DNA from: Miltoncostaea sp050249835
GTDB lineage: Bacteria > Actinomycetota > Thermoleophilia > Miltoncostaeales > Miltoncostaeaceae
NCBI GenBank assembly: GCA_050249835.1
Contig: JBFWPT010000013.1
Span: forward strand, 1 to 64,000
Direction of reading: 5' to 3'
DNA: 64,000 nucleotides
Positions 25,879 through 34,453 of the stretch are shown here, one piece after another. A program made the position numbers and the translations under genes. The notes beneath the pieces were generated by a model. It was not told the origin of the DNA. It did no database searches and saw nothing but the letters and a program-made list of their open reading frames with translations. How positions within the stretch are numbered: position 1 is the stretch's first letter; the number at the start of each line of letters is the position of its first letter.

Positions 25879-26598
25879 CTAACCGAGCTGGTTGAAGCGC
25901 GCCAGCTCGCGGGTGATCACGGCGAGCTGGCCGCTCGCCACGAGCACTCCCATCAGCGCCAGACCGGCGGCCGATGCGGTCGTCAACGCCGGGCCCGCGC
26001 GGCGGATGCGGCGCAGGCCCCCGACCATTCGATCGAACGCCAGACTCGTCGCGAGGAAGGGGACCCCGAGTCCCGCCGAGTACACGAGCAGGAGCAGCGC
26101 CCCCGCGGTGGGACTCTGCCCGGTCGCCGCGACGGTCAGGATGCCGCCGAGGATCGGTCCGATGCACGGGGTCCAGCCGATCGCGAAGACCACGCCCGTC
26201 AGGACGCCTCCCCCGATGCGGCCCCCGCGCCCCCGCATCCAGGCGAGAGGACGCCACTCCCGCTGGGCCAGGCCGACGCGGGGACCCAGGACGACGAGGA
26301 GCCCGAGCGCGATGAGCAGTGCGCCCCCCACCACCTCGAGCGTCCGCCGTTCATCCCTGAGCACCGCTGTCGCACCGCCGATCCCGGCCCCGAGGAGCGT
26401 GAACACGGCCGCGAACCCGACGATGAACGCGAGCGCGGGAACGATCACGGCGCTGCGCCGCTTCGAGAGGTCGTCCACCGACACCCCCGACAGGAACGCG
26501 AGGTAGCCGGGAACCAGCGCGAGCACGCAGGGCGAGAGGAACGAGATCACCCCGCCGGCGAAGGCCACGGCGATCGCGGTGGTGCCGAGCTCGCTCAC
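25879..26598 (-). CDS. CcdA/DsbD-type thiol-disulfide transmembrane protein
   Basis: The 239-residue protein has six membrane helices with the family signature GGVISFLSPCVLALVPGYLAFLSG (Cys about 22) and a second buried Cys in AIGWTPCIGPILGG (about 145). CcdA passes reducing power from cytoplasmic thioredoxin across the membrane. The start is GTG overlapping the stop of the TlpA-like gene, the natural recipient of the electrons. The pair fits heme attachment or copper-site assembly. Confidence 0.9.
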   Translation of the reverse strand: MSELGTTAIAVAFAGGVISFLSPCVLALVPGYLAFLSGVSVDDLSKRRSAVIVPALAFIVGFAAVFTLLGAGIGGATAVLRDERRTLEVVGGALLIALGLLVVLGPRVGLAQREWRPLAWMRGRGGRIGGGVLTGVVFAIGWTPCIGPILGGILTVAATGQSPTAGALLLLVYSAGLGVPFLATSLAFDRMVGGLRRIRRAGPALTTASAAGLALMGVLVASGQLAVITRELARFNQLG

Positions 26599-27221
26599 GG
26601 GGGCGGCGGAGCGAGGATCACGTCCAGGCCGTCGGCGACCTGCTCGGCGTCGATCTCCCCGATCCAATGGACGCGGACCCGGCCCTCACGATCGAGGAAG
26701 AACGTCTCGGGGAGGCCGGTCAGACCGTAGTCGCGGAACGTGCCGTCGCTCCCGTCGCGCACGTGAGGGTACGTCTGGCCGTAGTCGGTGATGAACTCCC
26801 GAGCGTTGCCGCTGATGTCCTGCACGTCGATGCCGAGCACGATCACGCCGCGACGCCTCGCCGTCTGCCAGGCGTCCTCGAGAACCGGCGCCTCTCGTCG
26901 GCACGGGTCGCACCACGAGGCCCAGAAGTTGAGGACGACCGGGCGGCCGCGCAGCTCGTCGAGCGAGAGGATCTCACCGTCTCGCTTGCCGAGAGTCGCC
27001 CCGTTCGCGAGTACGGGAAGGCGGAATCCCGGCGCCTGCTCCAGATCTCCGCGGGCGATCGCGTCGTCGATGCTGCGGTCCACTCCGCCCGCCGACAGGC
27101 CGATGACGAGCAGCACGATGAATCCCCCGACGAGGAGGATGCCCAGAGCGGCGGCCGCGACGCGGCGCGGACTCCATCCCTCATCGGACGGGGCGCGCGG
27201 GTCGTCGGAGCTCGAAGTCAC
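26595..27221 (-). CDS. TlpA/ResA-like membrane-anchored thioredoxin
   Basis: The 208-residue protein has an N-terminal anchor (about 20-45) and a thioredoxin domain (about 60-205) with VVLNFWASWCDPCRREAPVL (CDPC) and the cis-Pro segment GLPETFFLDREGRVRVHWIG. The family reduces extracytoplasmic Cys residues of apocytochromes or copper sites. The GTG at 27221 is chosen because upstream sequence in frame is not protein-like. The gene is coupled to CcdA by GTGA. It is divergent from the peptidase gene at 27397. Confidence 0.88.
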   Translation of the reverse strand: MTSSSDDPRAPSDEGWSPRRVAAAALGILLVGGFIVLLVIGLSAGGVDRSIDDAIARGDLEQAPGFRLPVLANGATLGKRDGEILSLDELRGRPVVLNFWASWCDPCRREAPVLEDAWQTARRRGVIVLGIDVQDISGNAREFITDYGQTYPHVRDGSDGTFRDYGLTGLPETFFLDREGRVRVHWIGEIDAEQVADGLDVILAPPPP

Positions 27222-27314
27222 GCGTCGAGCGTAGGGGAGCCCTGGCGAAGGATCGCGGGCGCAGCGGGCCAGGCGTCCCGGTACGTGACGATCGTCCCAC
27301 CCCCCGACGCCCAC

Positions 27315-27344
27315 TTGACCTCGGACGCGCGGGCGACGTACAGT
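27315..27344 (+). promoter_or_regulatory. Consensus-like promoter of the PG_binding-M23 gene
   Basis: TTGACC (27315-27320) and TACAGT (27339-27344) are separated by 18 bases. This is the closest match to a housekeeping sigma promoter that I found, and it puts the transcript start near 27351. A GTG start at 27343 is therefore unlikely. Confidence 0.6.
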
Positions 27345-27396
27345 GCCGCCCGTTCCCGACCGACTCCACGAGGACACCGGGTCGTGCCCGCGATCG

Positions 27397-28299
27397 GTGT
27401 CCCGGCCGCCGCCAGGCGGCGGAAGGAGCCGAACGATCCGGCAGAGAACGTCGGGCGGCCGCCTCGCCGCCACCATGATCTCGGCACTCGCGGCCCTGTG
27501 CGGCACGGCGGTTCATGGCGCCGCGGCACAGGTCCAGCCACCCAGCCCACCGACCCCGCCGGTCCCCGCCGCCGCGCCTCCACCCCCCGTCGCACCGACC
27601 GCGGGCGCAGCGCCGCTCGCCGTGCGGGCCACGCCTGTGAGGATGGGTGCCTCGGGGTCCCTCGTCCGGGATCTGCAGCGAGAGCTGCGACGTCGCGGGC
27701 TGCACATCGCCGTCGACGGCTCATTCGGACCGGCGACGAGACGGGCGGTGCGGACGATCCAGAGACGACTCCGGATGCGCCCGACGGGAGTCGCCGACGC
27801 GCGACTCCTGCGCCGGCTGGGCCTGCGCGTTCGCACCGCGGCGGCCGCACCCGCCCGAGTGGCCCCGCGGGGGCCGGGCGCGTACGTGAGAGCCTTCCCG
27901 GTCTCCGGAGATCACGCCTACTCGAACGACTGGGGCGCGCCACGCAACCAGGGAAGCCACGAGGGCACCGACATCATGGCCGACCGGCATACACCACTGG
28001 TCGCCGCCGATGCCGGGGTCATCTCGAAGATGTCCCGCACCGAGACCGGTCTCGGCGGGATCTACCTCTGGATCCGCCGCCCCGACGGTGTCCAGTACTA
28101 CTACGCCCACATGCAGTCGATCGCGGCGGGAATCGATGTGGGCTCGCCCGTGACCGCAGGCCAGGTCGTCGGGACGGTGGGAAACAGCGGGGACGCCCGC
28201 TACGGCGCGACGCACGTGCACTTCGAGGTGCGCCGGGAATGGACGTCGTTCAACCCGTATCCCGAACTCGTGGCGGCCGACCCCGATCACGCGGGCTGA
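27397..28299 (+). CDS. Exported peptidoglycan-binding M23 peptidase
   Basis: The protein (about 300 residues) has an export signal (ATMISALAALCGTAVHGAAA), a Pro-rich linker, a PG_binding_1 domain (about 80-130: LVRDLQRELRRRGLHIAVDG, FGPATRRAVRTIQRRL) and an M23 domain (about 155-290) with GSHEGTDIMADR and ATHVHFEVRR. It probably trims peptidoglycan. The start is unclear: GTG at 27397, ATG at 27475, or an ATC at 27436 that lies seven bases after a strong GGAAGGAG and would give a neat basic signal peptide. A shortened enzyme is not indicated. Confidence 0.8.
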   Translation: MSRPPPGGGRSRTIRQRTSGGRLAATMISALAALCGTAVHGAAAQVQPPSPPTPPVPAAAPPPPVAPTAGAAPLAVRATPVRMGASGSLVRDLQRELRRRGLHIAVDGSFGPATRRAVRTIQRRLRMRPTGVADARLLRRLGLRVRTAAAAPARVAPRGPGAYVRAFPVSGDHAYSNDWGAPRNQGSHEGTDIMADRHTPLVAADAGVISKMSRTETGLGGIYLWIRRPDGVQYYYAHMQSIAAGIDVGSPVTAGQVVGTVGNSGDARYGATHVHFEVRREWTSFNPYPELVAADPDHAG

Positions 28300-28339
28300 C
28301 GCCAATGGGGAGTCCGCGTGCGACAGGTACCGGCGCACC

Positions 28340-30787
28340 TCAGGGGCGGGGCGTCGATCCGCAGCAGCCGTCGCCGCAGGGATCCGCCGCGGTTGGAACG
28401 GCTCCTCCGACCTGCGGGCCGGCATCGACCGGTCGCAGGATCGGGTCGTGACGCGTCGCTCCCCGTGGGCGACCGCGCACCAGCCTGAGGCCGTTACCGA
28501 CGACGATCAGACTGGCGCCGACGTCCGCGGCCACCGCCCCCCAGAGCGGTAGGGCTCCGGCGGCGAGCACGCCGGCGGCGAGCAGCTTGGAGCCGAGGGA
28601 GAAGGCGATGTTCTGGCGGACGACGGACCGCGTCCAGCGTCCGAGCCCGACCAGGCCGGCGAGCTTCCGGGGGTCGTCGCCCATGATGGCCACATCGGCG
28701 ACCTCGATGGCCGTGTCGCTTCCGGCACTGCCCATGGCGACGCCGAGCGCCGCCGTCGCGAGGGCCGGCGCGTCGTTCACGCCATCACCGAGCATTGCGA
28801 CGTCGTCGCCCATGGCGGACACCGCCCGTGCCTTGTCCTCGGGCAGGAGCCCTGCCTCGACCCGATCCACGCCGGTCGCCTCGGCGACGGCGGCGGCCGT
28901 GACCGCGTTGTCCCCCGTGAGCATCACGAGGGGACCCACACCCAGGTGACGCAGGTCCCGCATGGCCTCGGCGGCCTCGGGACGGATGGCGTCGGCGATC
29001 CCGATCACCCCGATCGGCTCGTCGTCGACGATCACGACGACCGCGGTGGAGCCCGCTCGGCGCATCGCCTCGACCGCCTCGCGCAGGACCACCTCGGGGG
29101 CGGCGACCAACCTGAGATCCCCGACCGTCACGGTGCGACCGCCGACCCGGGCACGGGCGCCCAGGCCCGCGAGCGCCTCGAAGCCCTCCACATCGGCGGG
29201 CACCCGCTCTCCCGGCGCCGCCTCCACGATGGCGCGCGCGAGGGGGTGCTCGGAGCCCGCCTCCACGGCGGCGGCAACCCTGAGCAACTCGTCCTCTGAG
29301 CCCTGGAGCGCCCTGAGCGCCACCACCTCGGGTCGGGCTGCGGTCAGGGTGCCCGTCTTGTCGAACGCGACAGCGCGGATCCGCGCCGCCTGCTCGAGAT
29401 GGGCACCGCCCTTCACCAGCACGCCCGACGCGGACGCCCGGCCGAGGGCCGAGACGATCGCCACCGGGGTCGAGATCACGAGGGCGCACGGGCAGGCCAG
29501 GATGAGGAGCGCGAGCGCCGCGTAGAACGACGACGAGAAAGCGGCCAGGCCGACGAGCGGCGGAATGGCGGCAACGAGGACGGCGACGCCGACGACCGCC
29601 GGGGTGTACCAGCGCGCGAACGCGTCGACCCAGCGCTCGGACGGCGACTTGCGCGTCTGGGCCTCGGCCACGAGGACCGCGATGCGCTCGAGGGTCGTGT
29701 CTCCGGGCGCCGAGCGGGCCTCGACGACGAGCAGGCCCTGGACGTTCATCGTGCCCGCGAAGACGCGGTCTCCGGTCGTCTTGTCCACGGGCACCGATTC
29801 ACCGGTGATGGGGGCCTGATCGACCGAGGAGGCTCCGTCACGCACGACCCCGTCGATGGGGACCCTCTCGCCCGGGCGGATCACGACCAGGTCACCCAGG
29901 ACGACCGCTGCGACGTCCACCTCCATCTCCTGAACGACGGCGAACGGGCCCTCACCCGTGCGCCGGCGAACCCGGGCCGAGGGCGGTGTGAGAGAGACGA
30001 GGCCGGCGAGCTCCCGCCGCGCGCGGGTCGCAGCGCGCTCCTCCAAGGCGGCGCCGATCGCGAACAGGACCACCACCAGGGCGGCCTCGAGCCATGCACC
30101 GATCGCCACGGCGCCGATGACCGCGACCGTCATGAGCAGGTTGATGTCGGGCCGCCGTGTCGCGAGGAGCGCTGCGATGCCCGACCGGGCGAGGGGGAGA
30201 CCGCCGACGAGGGCCGCCGCCGCGTACGCCGGCACCGGCAGGACCGAGGTCGCGACGTCGAGGATGAGACCGACGAGCAGCAGCAGGGTCGCGAGCGTCG
30301 TCGTGACACGGCGGTCCAGGGCACCGGAGAACCGGCGACTCCCCGCCGACGTCGCCTCACCCGGGATGCCGTATCCCAGCCGGCGCACCACGGAGGCGAT
30401 GCGCTCGAATCCGATCACCTCGGGCCGGAACTCGACCCGCAGCGTCGACGCCGGGAAGCTCACCGCGACATCGGTGACGCCGTCCAGACGGGCCACCGCC
30501 CGCTCGATCGTCTGCGCGCAGTCGGCGCAGTCCATGCCCTCGAGCGACGACGACCGGTGGCGATACGAGTCGTCGATCGTGCGGCGCAGATCTCGCGCGG
30601 CCCCGTCGAGGCAGTCCGGCGAGCAGAGCTCCGGGTCGTACCCGATCGCGATCGCGCGACGGCCGGGGACCGGCTCGACGCGCAGCACGCCCCGATGGCT
30701 CTCCAGCCCGTCGCGAACCCTCTCGGCGCAGACGCCGCAGTCCTCCACCGCGGTGCCGGGCAGCTCGATGGTGACGGGCTCGGCCAT
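28340..30787 (-). CDS. P1B-type ATPase, Zn/Cd/Pb exporter type
   Basis: The 815-residue pump has two N-terminal metal-binding HMA domains (VEDCGVCAERV, near 15-22; GMDCADCAQTI, near 84-90), the actuator TGES, membrane CPC motif LACPCALVIST, phosphorylation DKTGTLT, SEHPLA and GDGVNDAP. The last helices, with NIAFSLGSKLLAAG and ADVGASLIVVGNGLRL, carry the Lys and Asp-x-Gly typical of ZntA/CadA (P1B-2). The C-terminal tail is Cys-rich (DPCGDGCCG). It ends a three-gene operon after ArsR and CDF genes; its ATG overlaps the CDF stop. Confidence 0.92.
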   Translation of the reverse strand: MAEPVTIELPGTAVEDCGVCAERVRDGLESHRGVLRVEPVPGRRAIAIGYDPELCSPDCLDGAARDLRRTIDDSYRHRSSSLEGMDCADCAQTIERAVARLDGVTDVAVSFPASTLRVEFRPEVIGFERIASVVRRLGYGIPGEATSAGSRRFSGALDRRVTTTLATLLLLVGLILDVATSVLPVPAYAAAALVGGLPLARSGIAALLATRRPDINLLMTVAVIGAVAIGAWLEAALVVVLFAIGAALEERAATRARRELAGLVSLTPPSARVRRRTGEGPFAVVQEMEVDVAAVVLGDLVVIRPGERVPIDGVVRDGASSVDQAPITGESVPVDKTTGDRVFAGTMNVQGLLVVEARSAPGDTTLERIAVLVAEAQTRKSPSERWVDAFARWYTPAVVGVAVLVAAIPPLVGLAAFSSSFYAALALLILACPCALVISTPVAIVSALGRASASGVLVKGGAHLEQAARIRAVAFDKTGTLTAARPEVVALRALQGSEDELLRVAAAVEAGSEHPLARAIVEAAPGERVPADVEGFEALAGLGARARVGGRTVTVGDLRLVAAPEVVLREAVEAMRRAGSTAVVVIVDDEPIGVIGIADAIRPEAAEAMRDLRHLGVGPLVMLTGDNAVTAAAVAEATGVDRVEAGLLPEDKARAVSAMGDDVAMLGDGVNDAPALATAALGVAMGSAGSDTAIEVADVAIMGDDPRKLAGLVGLGRWTRSVVRQNIAFSLGSKLLAAGVLAAGALPLWGAVAADVGASLIVVGNGLRLVRGRPRGATRHDPILRPVDAGPQVGGAVPTAADPCGDGCCGSTPRP

Positions 30788-31692
30788 CAGATGGTCACGT
30801 CCGTCGTGTCGTCGAACCCGGCGGGCTCGAGTTGCAGGGTCACGGGCTCGATTCCAGCCTCCGTGCCGACGGCGGCCCTGGCCTGCCGCAGCACCTGTAC
30901 GGAGTCGGCGGCGTGATCGACATCGAGGTGGGCGCTCGCGACACGCAGTCCCGAGGTGAGCGTCCAGACGTGGAGGTCGTGCACGCCGGCCACACCCGGG
31001 ACCGATGCGAGCCGGCGCTCCAGGGCCGGGACCTCCACCTCGGCCGGCGAGATCTGCAGGAGGACGCGCAGCGCGTCCCGGCCGAGGCGCCAGGCGCGCG
31101 GCAGGATGAGCACCCCGATCGCGACGCCGACGATCGGGTCGATGTACGGCCACCCCGTCGCCAGGAGCACGAGGGCGGCCACGGTGACGCCGAGGGAGCC
31201 GAGGAGGTCGGAGAGGACCTCCAGCGACGCGCCGCGCATGTTCAGGCTCTCGGCGGCGCCGTCTCGGAGCAGCCGGAAGGAGACGACGTTCACCGCGAGA
31301 CCGGCGATCGCGACGACGAGCAGCCATCCGCCGGGGACATCGGTGGGCTCATCGAACCGTCGCCAGGCCTCGTAGAGGACGTAGACCGCGACGGCCACCA
31401 GCAGCACCGCGTTCACGAGCGCTGCGAGGATCTCGAGGCGGTAGAGGCCGAAGGTCGCCGACGGCGAGCGGCGAGAGCCGGCGACCTGGATCGCGGCGAG
31501 CGCCATACCCAGCCCGGCCACGTCGGTGAGCATGTGGCCCGCGTCCGAGAGGAGGGCGAGCGAACCGATCGCGACGCCGACGACCACCTCGACCACGAGG
31601 AACGCGCCTGTCAGCACCAGGGCGATCAGCAGGGGGCGGCGGTGACGACCGGCGGCGGAGATCGTCACGCCGTGGTCGTGGCCCCTGCTCAT
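30787..31692 (-). CDS. Cation diffusion facilitator (CzcD/ZitB type)
   Basis: The 301-residue exporter has six membrane helices and a cytoplasmic C-terminal domain (about 215-290, with VHDLHVWTLTSGLRVASAHLDV). Metal site residues are SDAGHMLTD in helix 2 and LEVLSDLLGS in helix 5. The His-rich N-terminus is short (SRGHDHGV). CzcD-type proteins expel Zn, Cd or Co by proton exchange. It lies 13 bases after the ArsR gene and overlaps the ATPase gene, so one metal-sensing switch should control both exporters. Confidence 0.92.
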   Translation of the reverse strand: MSRGHDHGVTISAAGRHRRPLLIALVLTGAFLVVEVVVGVAIGSLALLSDAGHMLTDVAGLGMALAAIQVAGSRRSPSATFGLYRLEILAALVNAVLLVAVAVYVLYEAWRRFDEPTDVPGGWLLVVAIAGLAVNVVSFRLLRDGAAESLNMRGASLEVLSDLLGSLGVTVAALVLLATGWPYIDPIVGVAIGVLILPRAWRLGRDALRVLLQISPAEVEVPALERRLASVPGVAGVHDLHVWTLTSGLRVASAHLDVDHAADSVQVLRQARAAVGTEAGIEPVTLQLEPAGFDDTTDVTI

Positions 31693-31705
31693 GGCTTCAC
31701 CCGCC

Positions 31706-32074
31706 TCAACCGTGGGCCGCGTGCTCCAGCGCCACCGCGAGGAGGGTCCTGATGTGGTCGTCGTCCAACGTGTAGTAGACGTTGCGGCCCTGCCTGCGGT
31801 ACCGGACGAGGCGCTGGCCTCGCAACAGCCGGAGGTTGTGCGAGCACGCGGTCGCGGAGAGCCCGGTCGCGTCGGCGAGGTCGCACACGCAGAGCTCCTC
31901 GGCAGCGAGCAGGGCGGCGATCAGCCGAAGCCGCCCCGGATCCGAGAGAAGGCGAAAGGTCTCCGCGAGATCGAGGGACGCCCCCTCGCTCAGCGCGGCG
32001 CGGGCCTCCGCCAACCGGTCAGGCTCGAGGCGGTCCGCGTCGCAGCGCGGCCACGGAGCGGCGGATACCTTCAC
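31706..32074 (-). CDS. ArsR/SmtB-family metal-sensing repressor
   Basis: The 122-residue winged-helix protein has ELCVCDLADATGLSATACSHNLRLLRGQRLVRYRRQGRNVYYTL. ELCVCDL places Cys ligands in helix 3 (CadC/ArsR-type site), and the C-terminal DDDHIRTLLAVALEHAAHG supplies the Asp/His ligands of an SmtB-type alpha-5 zinc site. It should release DNA when Zn, Cd or Pb binds. It heads the operon with CDF and P1B-ATPase genes. I chose the GTG at 32074, where an inverted repeat overlaps the start and a TATCTT -10-like sequence lies seven bases upstream. Confidence 0.92.
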   Translation of the reverse strand: MKVSAAPWPRCDADRLEPDRLAEARAALSEGASLDLAETFRLLSDPGRLRLIAALLAAEELCVCDLADATGLSATACSHNLRLLRGQRLVRYRRQGRNVYYTLDDDHIRTLLAVALEHAAHG

Positions 32075-32083
32075 GTCTGTGAA
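32070..32083 (-). promoter_or_regulatory. Operator-like inverted repeat at the arsR start
   Basis: TTCAC-N4-GTGAA spans the GTG start codon of the ArsR-family gene and abuts the -10-like TATCTT on the minus strand. This is a plausible autoregulatory site. SmtB operators are usually longer 12-2-12 repeats, so this may be only the core. Confidence 0.5.
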
Positions 32084-32280
32084 GATATCAGTACTTCGGA
32101 TGGAAGCGCACCCGCGGGGGTCGGCGCGGTGCGGCAGCGCGCGAGATCGCTGCTCGCGCGCCGCCCGCCGAACCGGGCGTGTCCCCCCGAACCCCTGGGG
32201 GCCGAGAACGACAGGGGGCGGTATTTCGTGATGTGCGTTTCGGTTCCGACAGCAGCGCGGCGGCCATTGGGACCGGTGAT

Positions 32281-32297
32281 CGTCACGGAACCGACAC
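32281..32297 (+). promoter_or_regulatory. PhoB-like tandem box 1 (DUF305 gene)
   Basis: CGTCAC (32281) and CGACAC (32292) start 11 bases apart. GGTATC (32306) begins 14 bases after the second half-site and may be the -10. The site matches box 2 in 17 of about 21 positions around it. Confidence 0.6.
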
Positions 32298-32340
32298 ACC
32301 CGCCTGGTATCCGTCCGGCAACGGCAGCCGGAGGAGAGAG

Positions 32341-32928
32341 TTGACCCGAAAGTGGTGGGGGATGCTGGGGGTCGTTGCGATCGTCGGCGTCACTGCAGGT
32401 GTCGCCGTGCGAACCGCGAGATCGGTCGGTCCGGGTGCGATGACCGCCGGGGGGGAGCCCGACCGAACCGCGGCGCTCGATGAGCAGGCTTTCCTGGAGG
32501 CGATGATCGCGCACCACCGGAGGGCGGTCGCCTTGGCGAAGGCGGCCCTGGCGCGCACCGAGCGCCCCGAGATCCGGATACTCGCCTACAACCTGATCAC
32601 CAGGCACGAACACGAGATCACGGAGATGAGATCGTGGCGTCGGGCGTGGTTCACCGACGAGACGGACGGCGAGGTGCATGCGCCGCGGGACGCGATCAGC
32701 GCCACGGACATCGCCAACCCCGGACTGACGCCCGACGAGGACTTCGACGCGGCGTTCATCTCCTTGATGGTCACGCACCACGCGGAGGTCCTCCTCGCGG
32801 CGGAGGACATCCTGATGGCCGACCCCCGCGAGGAGCTCATGCTCTTCGCCGAGCACATCAGCGGCGCCTACGCCGCCGAGATCGGTGAGTTGCAGCGGTG
32901 GCGCGACGAGTGGTTCTCGCTCCGCTGA
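32341..32928 (+). CDS. DUF305-family protein, copy 1
   Basis: The 195-residue protein has an N-terminal membrane anchor or signal (about 4-24) and a ferritin-like DUF305 fold in two halves, each with a His-His segment: LEAMIAHHRRAVALAKAAL (about 62-80) and ISLMVTHHAEVLLAAEDIL. The family often accompanies copper genes and is thought to bind metals. The start is TTG, selected because GGAGGAG lies five bases before it. A second copy follows at 33094; the two sets share the promoter and protein layout, so they look like a tandem duplication. Confidence 0.85.
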   Translation: MTRKWWGMLGVVAIVGVTAGVAVRTARSVGPGAMTAGGEPDRTAALDEQAFLEAMIAHHRRAVALAKAALARTERPEIRILAYNLITRHEHEITEMRSWRRAWFTDETDGEVHAPRDAISATDIANPGLTPDEDFDAAFISLMVTHHAEVLLAAEDILMADPREELMLFAEHISGAYAAEIGELQRWRDEWFSLR

Positions 32929-33028
32929 GCGAGGCAGCGTCACGAAGGATGGGTTCCATAGGGCCGCCCAACCGTGAGTCGCACGAGGTCCAGGTCGTCA
33001 CCTGACCCGCGAGATGTCCGGCGTGGTT

Positions 33029-33045
33029 CGTCACCGGTCCGACAC
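33029..33045 (+). promoter_or_regulatory. PhoB-like tandem box 2 (DUF305 copy 2 and two-component operon)
   Basis: CGTCAC (33029) and CGACAC (33040) start 11 bases apart, with GGTAAT (33054) beginning 14 bases after the second. The downstream operon includes the response regulator, so this would be an autoregulatory site. Confidence 0.65.
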
Positions 33046-33093
33046 ACCGAGGTGGTAATCCGGACAGAGACGCAGCGACGACGAGGAGGCGCA

Positions 33094-33720
33094 ATGACGC
33101 GACGGTTCTGGACGATCCTGGTGGTGGTGGGAGTGCTGGCACTCGGCGCCGGCGTGGGCATCGGTGCCGCCGTGTGGGCGGGCGGCGATCACGGAACCAC
33201 CTCGGACTCCGGCACGATGATGGGCGGCGGAGCGATGGACGGGGCGATGGCGCTGGACGAGCAGGGGTTTCTCGTCGCGATGGTGCCCCACCACCAGTCG
33301 GCCGTCGACATGGCGACTCTCGCCCTCGTCCGGACGGAGCGACCCGAGATCCGGAGCCTCGCCCGCGACATCATCGCCGCTCAGGAGGAGGAGATCTCCG
33401 AGATGCAGGCCTGGCACCGGCAGTGGTTCGGCGAGGAGCTCCGGACGAGCGATGCCGCAACGCAAGGGTCGATGAACGGCATGAGCCACGGCGGGACGGA
33501 CATGGGCGACCTCGAGAAGCTGGAGGGCGATGAGTTCGACCTCGCGTTCCTCTCGATGATGATCCCGCACCACGCGAGCGCGATAATGATGGCGGAGAGC
33601 GTCCTGATGAGCTCGCCTCGCGGACAGGTCGTCGTCCTAGCGGAGGACATCATCGCCACGCAGGCCGCAGAGATCGGACAGATGCAGCGCTGGCGGGGGG
33701 AATGGTTCCCGCGCGGATGA
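33094..33720 (+). CDS. DUF305-family protein, copy 2
   Basis: The 208-residue protein has a membrane anchor (about 6-28), a short Met/Gly-rich linker (TMMGGGAMDGAM), and two DUF305 halves with LVAMVPHHQSAVDMATLAL and LSMMIPHHASAIMMAESVL. Met and His richness points to copper. Between the halves is another Met/His run (MNGMSHGGTDMGD) missing from copy 1. A GAGGAGG ribosome site precedes the ATG. It is 34 bases before the response-regulator gene, so the metal-binding protein and the sensor system are probably co-transcribed. Confidence 0.88.
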   Translation: MTRRFWTILVVVGVLALGAGVGIGAAVWAGGDHGTTSDSGTMMGGGAMDGAMALDEQGFLVAMVPHHQSAVDMATLALVRTERPEIRSLARDIIAAQEEEISEMQAWHRQWFGEELRTSDAATQGSMNGMSHGGTDMGDLEKLEGDEFDLAFLSMMIPHHASAIMMAESVLMSSPRGQVVVLAEDIIATQAAEIGQMQRWRGEWFPRG

Positions 33721-33754
33721 GCGGCGCCGACGTGGGAGACCGGCGGCCGGCCAG

Positions 33755-34453
33755 GTGAGCCGCTCGGTCCTCCTCGTCGACGATGAGCCCGGGATCCTCG
33801 AGGTCGCCTCGGCGTACCTCCGCAAGGAGGGATTCACCGTCAGGACGGCGAGCACGGGCCGGCGCGCGCTGGACTCGGTGGCGACCCAGGCCCCCGATCT
33901 CGTGGTCCTCGACCTGATGCTCCCGGACCTCGCCGGGGAGGAGGTCTGCATCCAGATACGGCGGCGGACCGCCGTCCCGATCCTCATGCTGACGGCGAAG
34001 TCGGCCGAGGCGGATCGCCTCCGCGGCCTCGCGCTCGGCGCCGACGACTACCTCGTGAAGCCCTTCTCCCCGCGAGAGCTGGTCGCCCGGGCCCGGGCGA
34101 TCCTGCGTCGATCGCCCGGGACGTCCGGCCCGCCCATGGATCTGCTCGTGATCGACGGAGGGCGGCTCGAGGTCAACCTGCCCGCGCACGAGGTGCGCCT
34201 CGATTCGACGGCGGTACCGCTCACCGCCACCGAGTTCAGGCTGCTCGCAGCCCTTGCGGGTCAGCCGCGCCGGGTCTTCTCGCGCTTCGAGCTGCTGCAG
34301 GTGCTGCAGGGGCCGGATGCGGAGGGCTTCGAGCGCACGGTCGACGTCCACATCATGCGCCTCCGCAAGAAGCTCGCCGACGTGCGCTCCGGCGCCGGGG
34401 ACTACGTCGGCACGGTCTACGGCGTGGGCTATCGCCTCGATGAGCCGGTGTGA
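33755..34453 (+). CDS. OmpR/PhoB-family response regulator
   Basis: The 232-residue protein has a receiver domain (about 1-120) with the acidic pair VDDE, phosphoacceptor VVLDLM (Asp about 51), Thr in LTAKS and Lys in VKPFSPREL. The C-terminal winged helix (about 135-230) has a recognition helix ERTVDVHIMRLRKKL, nearly the same as PhoB, and a hairpin VGTVYGVGYRL. PhoB binds GTCA half-sites 11 bases apart, which is the arrangement repeated across this cargo. The start is GTG. The kinase gene overlaps its end. Confidence 0.93.
   Translation: MSRSVLLVDDEPGILEVASAYLRKEGFTVRTASTGRRALDSVATQAPDLVVLDLMLPDLAGEEVCIQIRRRTAVPILMLTAKSAEADRLRGLALGADDYLVKPFSPRELVARARAILRRSPGTSGPPMDLLVIDGGRLEVNLPAHEVRLDSTAVPLTATEFRLLAALAGQPRRVFSRFELLQVLQGPDAEGFERTVDVHIMRLRKKLADVRSGAGDYVGTVYGVGYRLDEPV

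Noticed and set aside
28340..30787. Calling this ATPase a copper pump
   Set aside because: The Lys and Asp-x-Gly in the last helices and the ArsR-CDF operon point to Zn/Cd/Pb.
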